64,000 bases of DNA from Mesorhizobium sp. B2-1-8 (GCF_006442545.2 NZ_CP083952.1:2907501-2971500), one strand, 5' to 3'. Numbered from the stretch's first letter, positions 18,249 through 25,785 are shown. A program made the numbers and translations. The notes: generated by a model not told the origin, from the sequence alone.

Positions 18249-18488
18249 ATGGAACTGGAACGCCCGGAACGATTGCAGGTCATGTTGACCCAGGATGAAC
18301 TGGCAGCGCTGGAAAATTGGCGTTTCGACAAGCGGATGCCCAGCCGTTCGGCGGCGGTGCGCGAGTTGCTGCGCCGTGGTCTTGCCTCCGACGGCTTCCT
18401 GACGGCGGAGATGGGCGCCAAGTCGCAGGAGTTCGGCGTGCTCATGCCCAGTGGCGACGGCAAGGCGCCGCCGGAACAGGCGGAGTGA
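18249..18488 (+). CDS. ribbon-helix-helix-like small protein
   Basis: The 79-residue protein starts with a possible beta-strand, ERLQVMLTQDE, followed by two helices (LAALENWRFDKR and SRSAAVRELLRRGL), which is the arrangement of CopG/MetJ-type ribbon-helix-helix DNA-binding proteins. The last 30 residues are polar and likely disordered. It lies 73 bp upstream of the HWE kinase on the same strand and may regulate it or be co-expressed with it. The ribosome-binding site is GGGGAGG. Confidence 0.65.
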   Translation: MELERPERLQVMLTQDELAALENWRFDKRMPSRSAAVRELLRRGLASDGFLTAEMGAKSQEFGVLMPSGDGKAPPEQAE

Positions 18489-18561
18489 AACGGGATAAAG
18501 TTGTCCATTCTCGCGCCTGCGATTGCCTTGACCGGTTTGCGCCTTATCTGATTGGGAGAAG

Positions 18562-19656
18562 ATGCAATTGCGGATGGCGATGAACGACATTGACGGCAGC
18601 GACAGACAGGGGGCGACTGCCGACGCCAGGCTCGCGGCAATTGTCGATTCCTCCTTCGATGCCATCATCAGCAAGGACCTGAACAGCATCATCCAAAGCT
18701 GGAACCAGGCGGCGGAACGCATGTTCGGCTACACCGCCGAGGAGGCGATCGGCCAATCCATCCTGATGCTGATCCCCGATCACCTCAAGAACGAGGAGAT
18801 CGAGATCATCAGCAAGATTCGCAGCGGCGACCGCGTGGCGAGCTTTGAGACGACGCGCAGGCGCAAGGATGGCGTGCCGATTTCCGTCTCGCTGACGATT
18901 TCGCCGATCAAGAACAGCAATGGCGAGATCGTCGGCGCCTCGCAAATCGCCCGCGATATTTCCACCGCGAAGGAGAGCGAGCGCCGCATCAGGCTGCTGA
19001 TGCGCGAGGTCAACCATCGCGTCAAGAACCAGTTCGCGGTCATCCTGTCGATGGTCCGGGAGACCAGCAAACGTTCGAGCGATCCGCATGAGTTCGAGGA
19101 ACTGATCCGCGCCCGTATCATGGCGCTGTCGCGCTCGCACGATCTGCTCGTCACCTCGGAATGGGCGGGCGCGAGTCTGTTCGACCTGATCCAGGAACAT
19201 CTCAAGCCTTTTGGCCGCGAGGAGCAGATCCTGCTTTCCGGCCCGGTCCTGACGCTGCAGTCGAATGCGGTGCAGAACCTTGGCATGGCCTTCCACGAAC
19301 TGGGCACGAACTCGTCCAAATATGGCGCGCTGGGCAGCGAAGGCGGCCGGGTGGAGATCACCTGGACAATCGACTCCGGGGCGCAAGACCCCGGCTCAGC
19401 GGGCGAGCGTGAATTCCAGTTGACCTGGGAGGAGACGTCGACGCCGCATCCCGGCGACCGGCGGGACCAGACCACGCGCAAGGGGTTCGGCACCGTCGTG
19501 CTGCAGCGCGTGGCGCCGCAGTCGCTAGGCGGCTCCGCCATTCTGGAGCGGTCGCCCGGCCATCTCAAATGGCGGCTGAGCGCGCCCTTGGCATCCATCA
19601 TCGTGGCGCACGCCGGCAGTGAGGCCGACGACGTTTCGCCGGGTTTCGGCATCTAG
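18562..19656 (+). CDS. PAS-domain sensor histidine kinase, HWE family
   Basis: The 364-residue soluble kinase has one PAS domain (about 20-140, IIQSWNQAAERMFGYTAEEA) and a C-terminal HWE-type kinase core. The phospho-acceptor segment is REVNHRVKNQFAVILSMV (about 150-167), the N-box FHELGTNSSKYGAL (about 245-258), and the W-x-E-like sequence QLTWEE follows. HWE kinases are abundant in rhizobia and often feed the general stress or light response. No response regulator is adjacent, so it is an orphan kinase. Confidence 0.88.
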   Translation: MQLRMAMNDIDGSDRQGATADARLAAIVDSSFDAIISKDLNSIIQSWNQAAERMFGYTAEEAIGQSILMLIPDHLKNEEIEIISKIRSGDRVASFETTRRRKDGVPISVSLTISPIKNSNGEIVGASQIARDISTAKESERRIRLLMREVNHRVKNQFAVILSMVRETSKRSSDPHEFEELIRARIMALSRSHDLLVTSEWAGASLFDLIQEHLKPFGREEQILLSGPVLTLQSNAVQNLGMAFHELGTNSSKYGALGSEGGRVEITWTIDSGAQDPGSAGEREFQLTWEETSTPHPGDRRDQTTRKGFGTVVLQRVAPQSLGGSAILERSPGHLKWRLSAPLASIIVAHAGSEADDVSPGFGI

Positions 19657-19716
19657 GATAAATCTGCCGGTCTGGAACGCCGCCCAAATCCGTGCCCAAA
19701 ATCGTATCAGCTCGAC

Positions 19717-19962
19717 CTACTCGACCAGGATATGCGCCTCGCGCGCGGCCTCGACAAAAGCCTCCCTGGCGATGTCGGGGGGCACGTCGCCGCTCGTTGC
19801 CCGGCGGCAGGCGCGCAGCGCGGACTGATGTTTCAGGCTGCCGGCATCGCGCCAATGTGTCGTCAGCAATTCGATGGCCTGTTGTGTGTTGGACAGGTTG
19901 CGGGTGGCTCCGGTAACGCCGACCGAAACCACGACGGGCTTGGAGAACCACGCGGTTTGCAT
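19717..19962 (-). CDS. DUF982 family small protein
   Basis: The 81-residue protein follows the DUF982 pattern found almost only in Rhizobiales: a strand-like VVVSVGVTG start, IELLTTHW, an ALRACRRATSG helix, and the typical C-terminal FVEAAREAHILVE. The function of the family is unknown. Two more DUF982 proteins are encoded at 24205-24450 and 24462-24698. It is convergent with the HWE kinase. Confidence 0.75.
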   Translation of the reverse strand: MQTAWFSKPVVVSVGVTGATRNLSNTQQAIELLTTHWRDAGSLKHQSALRACRRATSGDVPPDIAREAFVEAAREAHILVE

Positions 19963-20070
19963 TGGAACCTGGACCCTGTTGCAGGCATGGAACGCGTTTG
20001 GCCGCGCGAGGTTTCATCGCGCCGATCACTGTAGCGTGAACTCTCCGGGCATCTCGCGGCGAAACAATGT

Positions 20071-20277
20071 CTAGAGGATGTTGGTCGTCACTTCGACGAT
20101 GATCGCGGCGCCTTCCAGTCCGCCGTTGGGAACATGCACGACACGCGAGACCCTGAGATCCTGCGGGCTTCCGTCGACCGACAGGGAAACCGTCTCGCCA
20201 ATGCGCGGCACAGCCTGGAAAGTGGCGTTGGTCGCGTCAGGCCGGTTGTCGATGGATATGCGGCAATTGACGGTCAT
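20071..20277 (-). CDS. small protein of unknown function
   Basis: The 68-residue protein has an AGGAG ribosome-binding site at good spacing. Its beta-rich sequence (AVPRIGETVSLSVDG, RVSRVVHVP, AAIIVEVTT) suggests a small barrel. It has no signal peptide. It lies downstream of, and in line with, the small gene at 20452. Confidence 0.65.
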   Translation of the reverse strand: MTVNCRISIDNRPDATNATFQAVPRIGETVSLSVDGSPQDLRVSRVVHVPNGGLEGAAIIVEVTTNIL

Positions 20278-20323
20278 GGGAATGTCTCCTGTGTCTGGCC
20301 ATGCCGGCCGTTAACGCCGGGTC

Positions 20324-20340
20324 CCTGAAATGGTTTCAGG
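20324..20340. other. short intergenic hairpin
   Basis: CCTGAAA and TTTCAGG form a perfect 7-bp stem around TGG in the spacer between two minus-strand small genes. It has no T-tract, so it is more likely an RNA-stability or attenuation structure than a terminator. Confidence 0.35.
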
Positions 20341-20451
20341 AGGGTCGGGCCAAACCCGAGAGCCCGTCGATGTCTGGCTGGTTCGCCAGCTGGCGACCTT
20401 GTCGACGCCGCGGCGGCTTCGGCATCCGGGCTTGTAGTTGCTGCCGGGCTT

Positions 20452-20742
20452 CTAGTTGCTGGCTCTCGGAACGAAGTAGTTGGTGGTGACCGCATCGCTG
20501 CCGACTCCGCGCGTGACTTGAACCGCGGCGTAGCCTTCCGGTGGAATCGAGCCGGTCGCCGTCTGGTCGATCTGCTTGCATCGACCGATCATTTCGCCGT
20601 TCGGCCACGGTGCCAATCTGACTTCAAGTGCCGCCTGGCATTCTTCCATCGATGGGTAGACGGCCGGGCGCGACTCCGTGGGCCGACAGAGCGATGCGCT
20701 GCATGAAAGCATAATCATCACCGCCGCGGTTGCCGGGTCCAT
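20452..20742 (-). CDS. small putative exported protein
   Basis: The 96-residue protein has a short hydrophobic N-terminal segment (ATAAVMIMLSCSASL), then a domain with two further cysteines (SMEECQAALEV and IGRCKQID) that could form a disulfide in the periplasm. AGGAG lies six bases before the ATG. The C-terminal half, PPEGYAAVQVTRG onward, is unstructured-looking. No family is recognised; similar one-domain exported proteins are common in rhizobia. Confidence 0.65.
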   Translation of the reverse strand: MDPATAAVMIMLSCSASLCRPTESRPAVYPSMEECQAALEVRLAPWPNGEMIGRCKQIDQTATGSIPPEGYAAVQVTRGVGSDAVTTNYFVPRASN

Positions 20743-20878
20743 GGAATTCTCCTGTTGGCAGAATGAACGCGCAATAGGCCGCGAGGTTTCATGCTGATCA
20801 GGACCGAGCGCTCGCGATGGCTAGACCGATTGCAGGTTCCGGGCATTCGGCTGCGTTTAACGTTTGCAATCGAAACAA

Positions 20879-20896
20879 CTTGGTTCCCGCTCATGG
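20879..20896. repeat. att-like duplication of the tRNA-Gln 3' end
   Basis: The 18-bp sequence CTTGGTTCCCGCTCATGG is identical to 21508-21525, which covers the last 16 nucleotides of the tRNA-Gln gene including its encoded CCA plus two flanking bases. Site-specific integrases commonly recreate tRNA 3' ends in this way. The 611-bp segment between the copies holds one small gene and no integrase. Confidence 0.6.
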
Positions 20897-20993
20897 AAGC
20901 GGTCGACCCTCAATCAGTAGGTCTGATTTGTCGAGAAGCCAGGGGGCTGGGAAGAGTCAAGGACGAGATCTGACAGCGCCACTCACGTTCTAC

Positions 20994-21022
20994 AAAGGCC
21001 CAGCGCTTCGGTCCGGGCCTTT
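20994..21022 (-). terminator. rho-independent terminator-like hairpin
   Basis: AAAGGCCC and GGGCCTTT form an 8-bp stem with a 13-base loop, with short A and T runs on both sides. It lies 25 bp beyond the stop of the minus-strand gene at 21047 and could also work in the plus direction. Confidence 0.6.
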
Positions 21023-21046
21023 TGGGTAGAGGAAATGTTGGGAACG

Positions 21047-21292
21047 TTAAAGGCCAAACGAGGATATCGTCCAACCGTTGTCGTAGCCAAGACGCGGCTT
21101 AGCATGCGTTGCGTCAGTCTGGGTTGATGTGGCGGTTCCCGTTGCGGTGCAGTCCAATTTTGCCGCCACTGCCGCCTTGATCGACAGACGAGCACATGCC
21201 TTGTCAGCGGTGACTCTTGCCTTTTTTCCATGCGCCGCAGCGACACTCGACCCGGCGAGGACTAGCGCCAGGCAAACAAAGGCGATCTTCAT
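21047..21292 (-). CDS. small exported protein of unknown function
   Basis: The 81-residue protein has a clear signal peptide (about 1-20, ending VAAAHG), a short basic mature region with two cysteines (DKACARLS, KLDCTATG), and a low-complexity Thr/Ala stretch. AGGAG precedes the ATG. It is the only gene inside the segment bounded by the two tRNA-Gln 3'-end repeats, so it may be cargo of a lost or minimal element. Confidence 0.6.
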   Translation of the reverse strand: MKIAFVCLALVLAGSSVAAAHGKKARVTADKACARLSIKAAVAAKLDCTATGTATSTQTDATHAKPRLGYDNGWTISSFGL

Positions 21293-21509
21293 CAGGATCT
21301 CCTATTTTAGTATCGGCGAATTTAAAGTTAACGTAACGTTAACTTGCCGTCAATCGCGAGCGAGGTCCTGGGCGGAAGCCACCTTCCTCCTGCCCGGCAG
21401 GATCACGGCCGGTTCTTACCTGTCCCGGATTGTGTCCGAATTGATGGGAGAGGATCGGGAGCGACCCGACCAGATTCCGTTCACGCTAGGTTGATTGAGA
21501 TCATCTGCT

Positions 21510-21583
21510 TGGTTCCCGCTCATGGGCTCGAACCACGATTCACGCCTTCAAAGGGCGCTGTCCTACCATTAGACGAAGCGGGA
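21510..21583 (-). tRNA. tRNA-Gln (anticodon UUG), CCA encoded
   Basis: The 74-nt gene folds as a complete cloverleaf: acceptor TCCCGCT/AGCGGGA, D-stem GTCT/GGAC around AATGGTA, anticodon stem GCGCC/GGCGT with loop CTTTGAA (anticodon TTG), a four-base variable loop, T-stem CGTGG/CCATG around TTCGAGC, then discriminator A and CCA. The first pair U1-A72 is the recognition feature of tRNA-Gln matured through GatCAB transamidation, usual in alphaproteobacteria. The GTCTAATGGTAGGAC D-arm is tRNA-Glu-like. Its 3' end is duplicated at 20879-20896. Confidence 0.88.
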
Positions 21584-21618
21584 GAAGCAGGACGTTATGG
21601 CGCCCAGGCAGCTTGCGG

Positions 21619-21915
21619 TCAATTCGGGAAATTGTTGACCGGCTCTTCGCAGCGATAGACCGGGCAGTCGCCGTCGCGGGACGGGACATAGGCCGACATC
21701 GGCACTTCAGGCCAGTCGCACTCGTTGCCGAACTGCCTGACATAGCGGTCATAGGTGTTGGCGCCGGTGGTCAGCACCACGGCACGGTGGCTCTGGATCA
21801 TGGCCCGGATCTCGCCGCAGTTCATGGAGCGGCTGTCGGGCCGGGCATCGGCCAGACCGGTCGCCGCGAGCACGACGCCCATGGCCGTCAACAGGGTCGG
21901 AATACGAGCGGACAT
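21619..21915 (-). CDS. small exported cysteine-containing protein
   Basis: The 98-residue protein has a signal peptide (about 1-24, ending GLADARP) and a compact mature domain with four to five cysteines in SMNCGEIRAMI, NECDWPEV and GDCPVYRCEEP. The domain starts immediately upstream of tRNA-Gln in the same orientation, so the two may share a transcript. The function is unknown. The ATG at 21915 is preferred to longer frames, which lack a plausible N-terminus. Confidence 0.68.
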   Translation of the reverse strand: MSARIPTLLTAMGVVLAATGLADARPDSRSMNCGEIRAMIQSHRAVVLTTGANTYDRYVRQFGNECDWPEVPMSAYVPSRDGDCPVYRCEEPVNNFPN

Positions 21916-22102
21916 GGAGGTTCTCTTTGGTTTGACACGATTGCGCGCGCGGCCGGTCCGGATTCGCGCTGGAATGACCGCATCCATTGTCGCACACAAC
22001 CCGCATCGTGTCCGTTGGTTCCGCGACAGGCCGTGCGGCGTGCGCCTTCGGGCGCGGCGCCGGCGGCCGCGCAACCAAATCGGGCGTCGCGCATTGCTGG
22101 GC

Positions 22103-22285
22103 ATGGACGGCAGGAAGCCTTACGAAACACCGCAATGGCGGCCCGGAAACGAGGGCCGTGAGGCGATGTGCTGTTCCTTCTGCGGCGGCCGAGACCATGG
22201 TTTCGAGGAGTGTCCGCGAAGAGCCGATCCTTTCCGGCCTGGTGAACCCGACGGCGAGTCTACATCGGAGGAATCAGCCGGCTGA
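22103..22285 (+). CDS. small protein with a CCHC zinc-knuckle-like motif
   Basis: The 60-residue open frame contains CSFCGGRDHGFEEC, which is an exact C-x2-C-x4-H-x4-C zinc-knuckle spacing, followed by an acidic disordered tail. Such knuckles bind single-stranded nucleic acid in eukaryotic and retroviral proteins and are rare in bacteria. Translation may start at ATG 22103 or at the closer ATG 22166, which would give 39 residues. Neither has a strong ribosome-binding site, so it is uncertain that it is expressed. Confidence 0.42.
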   Translation: MDGRKPYETPQWRPGNEGREAMCCSFCGGRDHGFEECPRRADPFRPGEPDGESTSEESAG

Positions 22286-22307
22286 TCCGAGGTGGCCGTG
22301 GCGGTGG

Positions 22308-23216
22308 CTAACCGGCCCCCGCCTTGACCTTGCCGAAGAAATCGATCAGCGCGGCAGCCGTTTGCCCGGGCGCTTCTTCGGGAAAGAAATGTCCGCCTGA
22401 CATCGCGTGGCCACGCACGTCGTCAGCCCAGTTCCGCCATAGCGCCAGCGGTCCGCCTTCGCCGGCATACCATTCGGCGAGCGCGCCTTGCCCGCTCCAC
22501 AAGGCCAGAACCGGGCAGGCGATGCGTCGGCCGGCGGCCTTGTCCGCCCGGTCGTGTTCACGGTCGAGCGTTGCCGCCGCCCGGTATTCCTCGCAGATCG
22601 CGTGGATATGGGCGGGATCGCGCAAGGCATCGATATAGGCTTGGCGGATGCCGGCGGGAAAGACATCGGGCGACGAACCCCAGCCGCCCAGCGCATTGTC
22701 GATGATGGCATCGGCGGCGCCCGCCAGCATCTTTTCCGGCAAGGGCTCGGGCTGCGCCAGCAACGACCACGGCCAGTAGCCGAGGGCCAGCCGGGCATCG
22801 GCCCGGTCCCAGGCGTCGGCCGTGGGCACGATGTCGAGCACGGCGAGTTTCTCGATACGATCTGGATGATCGAGCGCCAGGCGGTAGGCGACACGCCCGC
22901 CGCGGTCATGGCCGGCGACCATGAAGGAGGTAAAGCCGAGTTCCGCCATCATCGCCACCATGTCGGACGCCATGGCCCGCTTGGCATAGGGCGCATGATC
23001 GGCGCTCGATGCCGGGCAGGCGCTGCGGCCATAGCCGCGCAGGTCGGCGCATATGACGGTGAAACGCTCGGCGAGCACCGGCGCAATATCGCGCCACATC
23101 AGATGGGTTTGCGGAAAGCCGTGCAACAAAAGCACCGCCGGTCCGCCACCCGCGCTGCGCACGAAGATGTCGGCGTCCCCGATGTCGACGTCCATGGCTT
23201 GGAAATGCTCGAACAT
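22308..23216 (-). CDS. alpha/beta hydrolase, haloacetate-dehalogenase/epoxide-hydrolase-like
   Basis: The 302-residue protein has the oxyanion motif LLLHGFPQTHLMWRDI (about 30-45), the nucleophile elbow GHDRGGRVAYRLALDHP with Asp as nucleophile (about 103), and the C-terminal His in MSGGHFFPEEAP. The DRxxR arrangement and the LLAQPEPLPEKML cap segment are those of fluoroacetate/haloacetate dehalogenases and close epoxide hydrolases. In the cap the usual His-Trp pair before this segment reads Pro-Trp (WPWSLLAQP), so one expected halide-pocket residue is replaced. It appears monocistronic, and the substrate is uncertain. Confidence 0.82.
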   Translation of the reverse strand: MFEHFQAMDVDIGDADIFVRSAGGGPAVLLLHGFPQTHLMWRDIAPVLAERFTVICADLRGYGRSACPASSADHAPYAKRAMASDMVAMMAELGFTSFMVAGHDRGGRVAYRLALDHPDRIEKLAVLDIVPTADAWDRADARLALGYWPWSLLAQPEPLPEKMLAGAADAIIDNALGGWGSSPDVFPAGIRQAYIDALRDPAHIHAICEEYRAAATLDREHDRADKAAGRRIACPVLALWSGQGALAEWYAGEGGPLALWRNWADDVRGHAMSGGHFFPEEAPGQTAAALIDFFGKVKAGAG

Positions 23217-23453
23217 GGCCGGCCTCCGGCACAGGCAACGGTTGGAGAACGGGGTTGGTTGCAGCGCCTTTTGCGCAAGCGACGGCTATTTGCGCCGCCG
23301 ACAAGTGGTCCCGGCTGAGCCGGGCGCCACGCTGATCGTGCTGATCGTGGTAGGGCTTCTGCACCGGCTCGAACCCAGGCAGAGCTTTCGGAAGAGGGCG
23401 ACAAGAAAGCCGCACCGGCTCCAACGGCCGCTCCCGCGAACAGGCCTCTCTTC

Positions 23454-23544
23454 GCCAACCCCTGGGGCCAACCCTTGGAGCCAACCCTTGGAGCCAACCC
23501 TTGGAGCCAACCCTTGGGGCCAACCCTTGGGGCCAACCTTTTGG
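23454..23544. repeat. 13-bp minisatellite, about seven units
   Basis: GCCAACCCTTGGR is repeated head to tail from 23454, with six near-identical 13-bp units and a degenerate seventh. Since 13 is not a multiple of three, the array is not a protein repeat. It lies in a 395-bp gap (23217-23611) that otherwise shows no gene, directly upstream of the exported protein at 23612. Confidence 0.85.
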
Positions 23545-23611
23545 GCCGACGGGCGTTGTCCCCATGAAGGGAAAGGCCGCCGCGGGCGGCCATTCAACGA
23601 AGGAGGCCGAG

Positions 23612-23908
23612 ATGAAACCCCTCGCCATTGCGTCATGCGCCGCGATGCTGGCCCTGGCGGTGCCGGCTATGGCACAGACGGCTCAGCAGGCGCCGGACCA
23701 GCAGGCCGACAAGTGCCGGGCACAAACGGATCAGGGCGGCAAGCAGCAGCCCGGCGGCGGCGGCCTGAGCGAAAAGCTCAACGATTGCGGCGGCGTGTTG
23801 AAGCCGCCGGCCACTGGCGATCAGGGCATGGCCGCGCCGGCGCCCGACGAAGGCAAGACGCCGATAATCAAGCCGGGCGAAGTGCCGCCCCAGCCCCCGA
23901 AGCAGTAG
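23612..23908 (+). CDS. small exported Pro/Gln-rich protein
   Basis: The 98-residue protein has a signal peptide (about 1-21, ending PAMAQT) and a low-complexity mature part rich in Gln, Gly and Pro, with a possible disulfide between KCRAQ and NDCGG. It ends in a proline-rich tail, EVPPQPPKQ. AAGGAGG lies eight bases before the ATG. It is downstream of the 13-bp tandem array, which may affect its expression. The function is unknown. Confidence 0.7.
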   Translation: MKPLAIASCAAMLALAVPAMAQTAQQAPDQQADKCRAQTDQGGKQQPGGGGLSEKLNDCGGVLKPPATGDQGMAAPAPDEGKTPIIKPGEVPPQPPKQ

Positions 23909-24000
23909 AGCTTGTCAGGCAACATTGCCATCGCGGCAGCGGAACCTCGCAGATCAGGAGACGTTTCTATGGCAAAACCGGATCCGGGAAGGATGAGAAT

Positions 24001-24135
24001 GTGAAAGATATTGCCAGGATCGCTACGTTGCTTGTCTCTATTGCCGCCGTGATCGTCCTGATGCTGATGGCGCCGAAGAGCGTCGGCTTCGAGAGTTCCC
24101 ACCCGATCGTGGACGGTGATCTGCCCACACAATGA
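24001..24135 (+). CDS. 44-residue single-span membrane peptide
   Basis: A GTG start with AAGG upstream opens a short protein consisting of one hydrophobic helix (ATLLVSIAAVIVLMLMAP) and a polar tail. The size and composition fit a small membrane protein. A terminator follows 30 bp downstream, which supports a transcript ending here. It has no recognised family. Confidence 0.5.
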   Translation: MKDIARIATLLVSIAAVIVLMLMAPKSVGFESSHPIVDGDLPTQ

Positions 24136-24164
24136 TCGAAGCTGGGATCGAACCCAGTTCTGCG

Positions 24165-24189
24165 AAGCAGGCGAGTACGCCTGCTTTTT
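24165..24189 (+). terminator. rho-independent terminator
   Basis: AAGCAGGCG and CGCCTGCTT form a perfect 9-bp stem around AGTA, followed by TTT. It would end plus-strand transcripts from the genes at 23612 and 24001, and lies just past the stop of the convergent DUF982 gene. Confidence 0.75.
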
Positions 24190-24204
24190 GTGGGCTTGCT
24201 TGAC

Positions 24205-24450
24205 TTACCTGACCAGAAGGCCGGCGTGCTCGCACAGCGCGGTGAAGTCCTCCTGCGCCTGCGCCGCGCTTTCATCGTTCTCCAGCGCCGACTCGATCTT
24301 TTCGCGCGCGGCCTGGTAGAAAGGGCCGCGCTTGGCCTGTGGCCAGTCGATCAGGATTTCACTGGCGTCTTGAAGCGTGGCCACCTCACGGATCGTGTCC
24401 GAGCCATGCGGCTTGACTCGCAGCGGTGTCGACAGCATCAAATCGGCCAT
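24205..24450 (-). CDS. DUF982 family small protein
   Basis: The 81-residue protein follows the DUF982 outline: a strand-rich start (LRVKPHGSDTIREVATL), ASEILIDWPQAKRGPFYQAA with the conserved WP, and a helical tail ending in CEHAGLLV. The longer open frame upstream overlaps the next DUF982 gene and is unlikely. The function of the family is unknown. It forms a tandem pair with the gene at 24462 on the same strand. Confidence 0.72.
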   Translation of the reverse strand: MADLMLSTPLRVKPHGSDTIREVATLQDASEILIDWPQAKRGPFYQAAREKIESALENDESAAQAQEDFTALCEHAGLLVR

Positions 24451-24461
24451 TGTTTTTCCCG

Positions 24462-24698
24462 CTATTGGAGGATGCGCGCCTCGCGCGCGGCGTCGATCAT
24501 CGCCCGCATCGCCTTTTCCGGCGGCGCCCAGCCATCCAGCGCATCGCGGCAGCTGCGCAGTGCCGCCCTGTAACGCCGGCCTCGGCCGGCCGGCCAATCA
24601 CCGAGGCATTCCAGCCCCTCCCAGGCGCTGCGCACCACGCGCTCCCGCCCGTGGAAGAACTTCAAGCGGATCGGTCGGGGAAACATCTTGTCGTTCAA
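24462..24698 (-). CDS. DUF982 family small protein
   Basis: The 78-residue protein shows the DUF982 features: IRLKFFHGRERVVRSAWEGL, LGDWPAGRG with the conserved WP, ALRSCRDAL, and the family ending AAREARILQ. A TTG start at 24698 has GGAG seven bases upstream and is preferred; ATG 24686 and ATG 24722 are alternatives. It is 11 bp upstream of the second DUF982 gene, so the two likely share a transcript. Confidence 0.7.
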   Translation of the reverse strand: MNDKMFPRPIRLKFFHGRERVVRSAWEGLECLGDWPAGRGRRYRAALRSCRDALDGWAPPEKAMRAMIDAAREARILQ

Positions 24699-24823
24699 CG
24701 GTCGTCTCCATGAATCGTGCATGTCGGCCAAGACCCGGGCAGGACCATGCACAGAGGAAGCGGCGGATAACGTCGCCGCCAGGGCAGGGTTCCAAGCCCG
24801 AACGATCAATTTTCAATCTGCTT

Positions 24824-25267
24824 TCAGTCGCGCGCGGCGGCGTCCGACAACTGCCTGGGCACGGGCAAATCCGCGCCCTGCGCCTGTGGCCGGTCATGCT
24901 CGAACTGCTCGGCGTCGGGCAAGGCATGCAGCCAGGGTTCGCGCCGGCCGGTCCACAATTCATATTGCGGTGCCAGGTCCGTCGGTGCGACGTCGAGGCT
25001 GCCGAGCATCACCTCGGCCTCGTTGTCGTCGACCCAGGCGAGGCGGCTGCCGCAGGTCGGGCAAAAGCTGCGTGTGCCGTAGCTGGCCACTTCGCCCGAT
25101 GTCTCGAAGGCATCGCGCGGCCAGATGGCAAAGGCCGAATAGACCGAACCGCCCGCCTTGCGGCAGTCCTTGCAGTGGCAAAGACCAACCCGCGACGGCT
25201 GGCCGGTGACGACGAACTGCACGCCGCCGCACAGGCAGCTACCGGTCCTGCGTGTTGTCTCGGACAT
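24824..25267 (-). CDS. GFA/CENP-V family zinc protein
   Basis: The 147-residue protein carries the glutathione-dependent formaldehyde-activating (GFA) fold: GSCLCGGVQFVV (zinc site, about 9-20), CHCKDCRKAGGS (about 30-41) and RSFCPTCGSRLAW (about 65-77). The cysteine spacing is complete for two structural or catalytic zincs. Despite the name, most such proteins have no proven formaldehyde activity. GGAGG lies eight bases before the ATG. It is probably a stand-alone gene. Confidence 0.87.
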   Translation of the reverse strand: MSETTRRTGSCLCGGVQFVVTGQPSRVGLCHCKDCRKAGGSVYSAFAIWPRDAFETSGEVASYGTRSFCPTCGSRLAWVDDNEAEVMLGSLDVAPTDLAPQYELWTGRREPWLHALPDAEQFEHDRPQAQGADLPVPRQLSDAAARD

Positions 25268-25469
25268 GGTTGCGCCCTCCGTTTTCGCCTGCATGGCTTT
25301 GTCAGTTTGGCATGCCACGAGCCGACAGATGTTCGTCCGCCATTTCGTTGGCCAGGATGAGGACCCGGGAAAACGACATCCTGTTCAGCTTACCGCCGGG
25401 CCCCGTTGACGCGGCCCACGGCATCCCCAACGCGACGCCGGCGAAATGGTTGCCGCCTCGCGGCCCTTT

Positions 25470-25649
25470 CTATCCGCGCGCGGCCATGTGGTTGTCGAGC
25501 TTCTTGCGGGAAGGACCGTAGCGCTTGATGATGGTCTGGGCCTCGCTCTGCGGAATGCCGTATTTGCGCGCGAAGTCGGCGACCTCGTAAGTCTCCTCGC
25601 TCGAGACCAGCTTGCGGTCCTGTTTGGTCTTCGATTTGTCGTCGGGCAT
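25470..25649 (-). CDS. DUF3606 domain protein
   Basis: The 59-residue protein has the small DUF3606 signature: an N-terminal basic segment (MPDDKSKTKQDRKLV), then EVADFARKYGIPQSEAQTII, which looks like a helix-turn-helix-type fold. GAGG lies seven bases before the ATG. These proteins are frequent in rhizobia and their function is unknown. A nucleic-acid role is possible from the fold only. Confidence 0.8.
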   Translation of the reverse strand: MPDDKSKTKQDRKLVSSEETYEVADFARKYGIPQSEAQTIIKRYGPSRKKLDNHMAARG

Positions 25650-25785
25650 GTCGGGCCTCACTTTCTGTAAGCCGCATGGTCGCGCGGACGCCTAGCCTAG
25701 ATGTCGCGGTCAGACATAACACGGATCGGCCATGCTGGTTCCATGGCGGGTGGCGGTGACCGCCAGCCCTTACCGCCGGCCCGGT

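Noticed and set aside
20791..20973. 60-codon open frame in the 20743-21046 gap
   Set aside because: It runs across the att-like repeat, has no ribosome-binding site and shows no protein-like pattern.
23454..23544. CRISPR array
   Set aside because: The 13-bp units are directly adjacent without spacers and no cas gene is present; it is a simple minisatellite.
24131..24189. second tRNA gene on the minus strand
   Set aside because: CTGGGTTCGATCCCAG looks like a T-arm, but no matching acceptor stem, D-arm or anticodon arm is found; the adjacent hairpin is a terminator.
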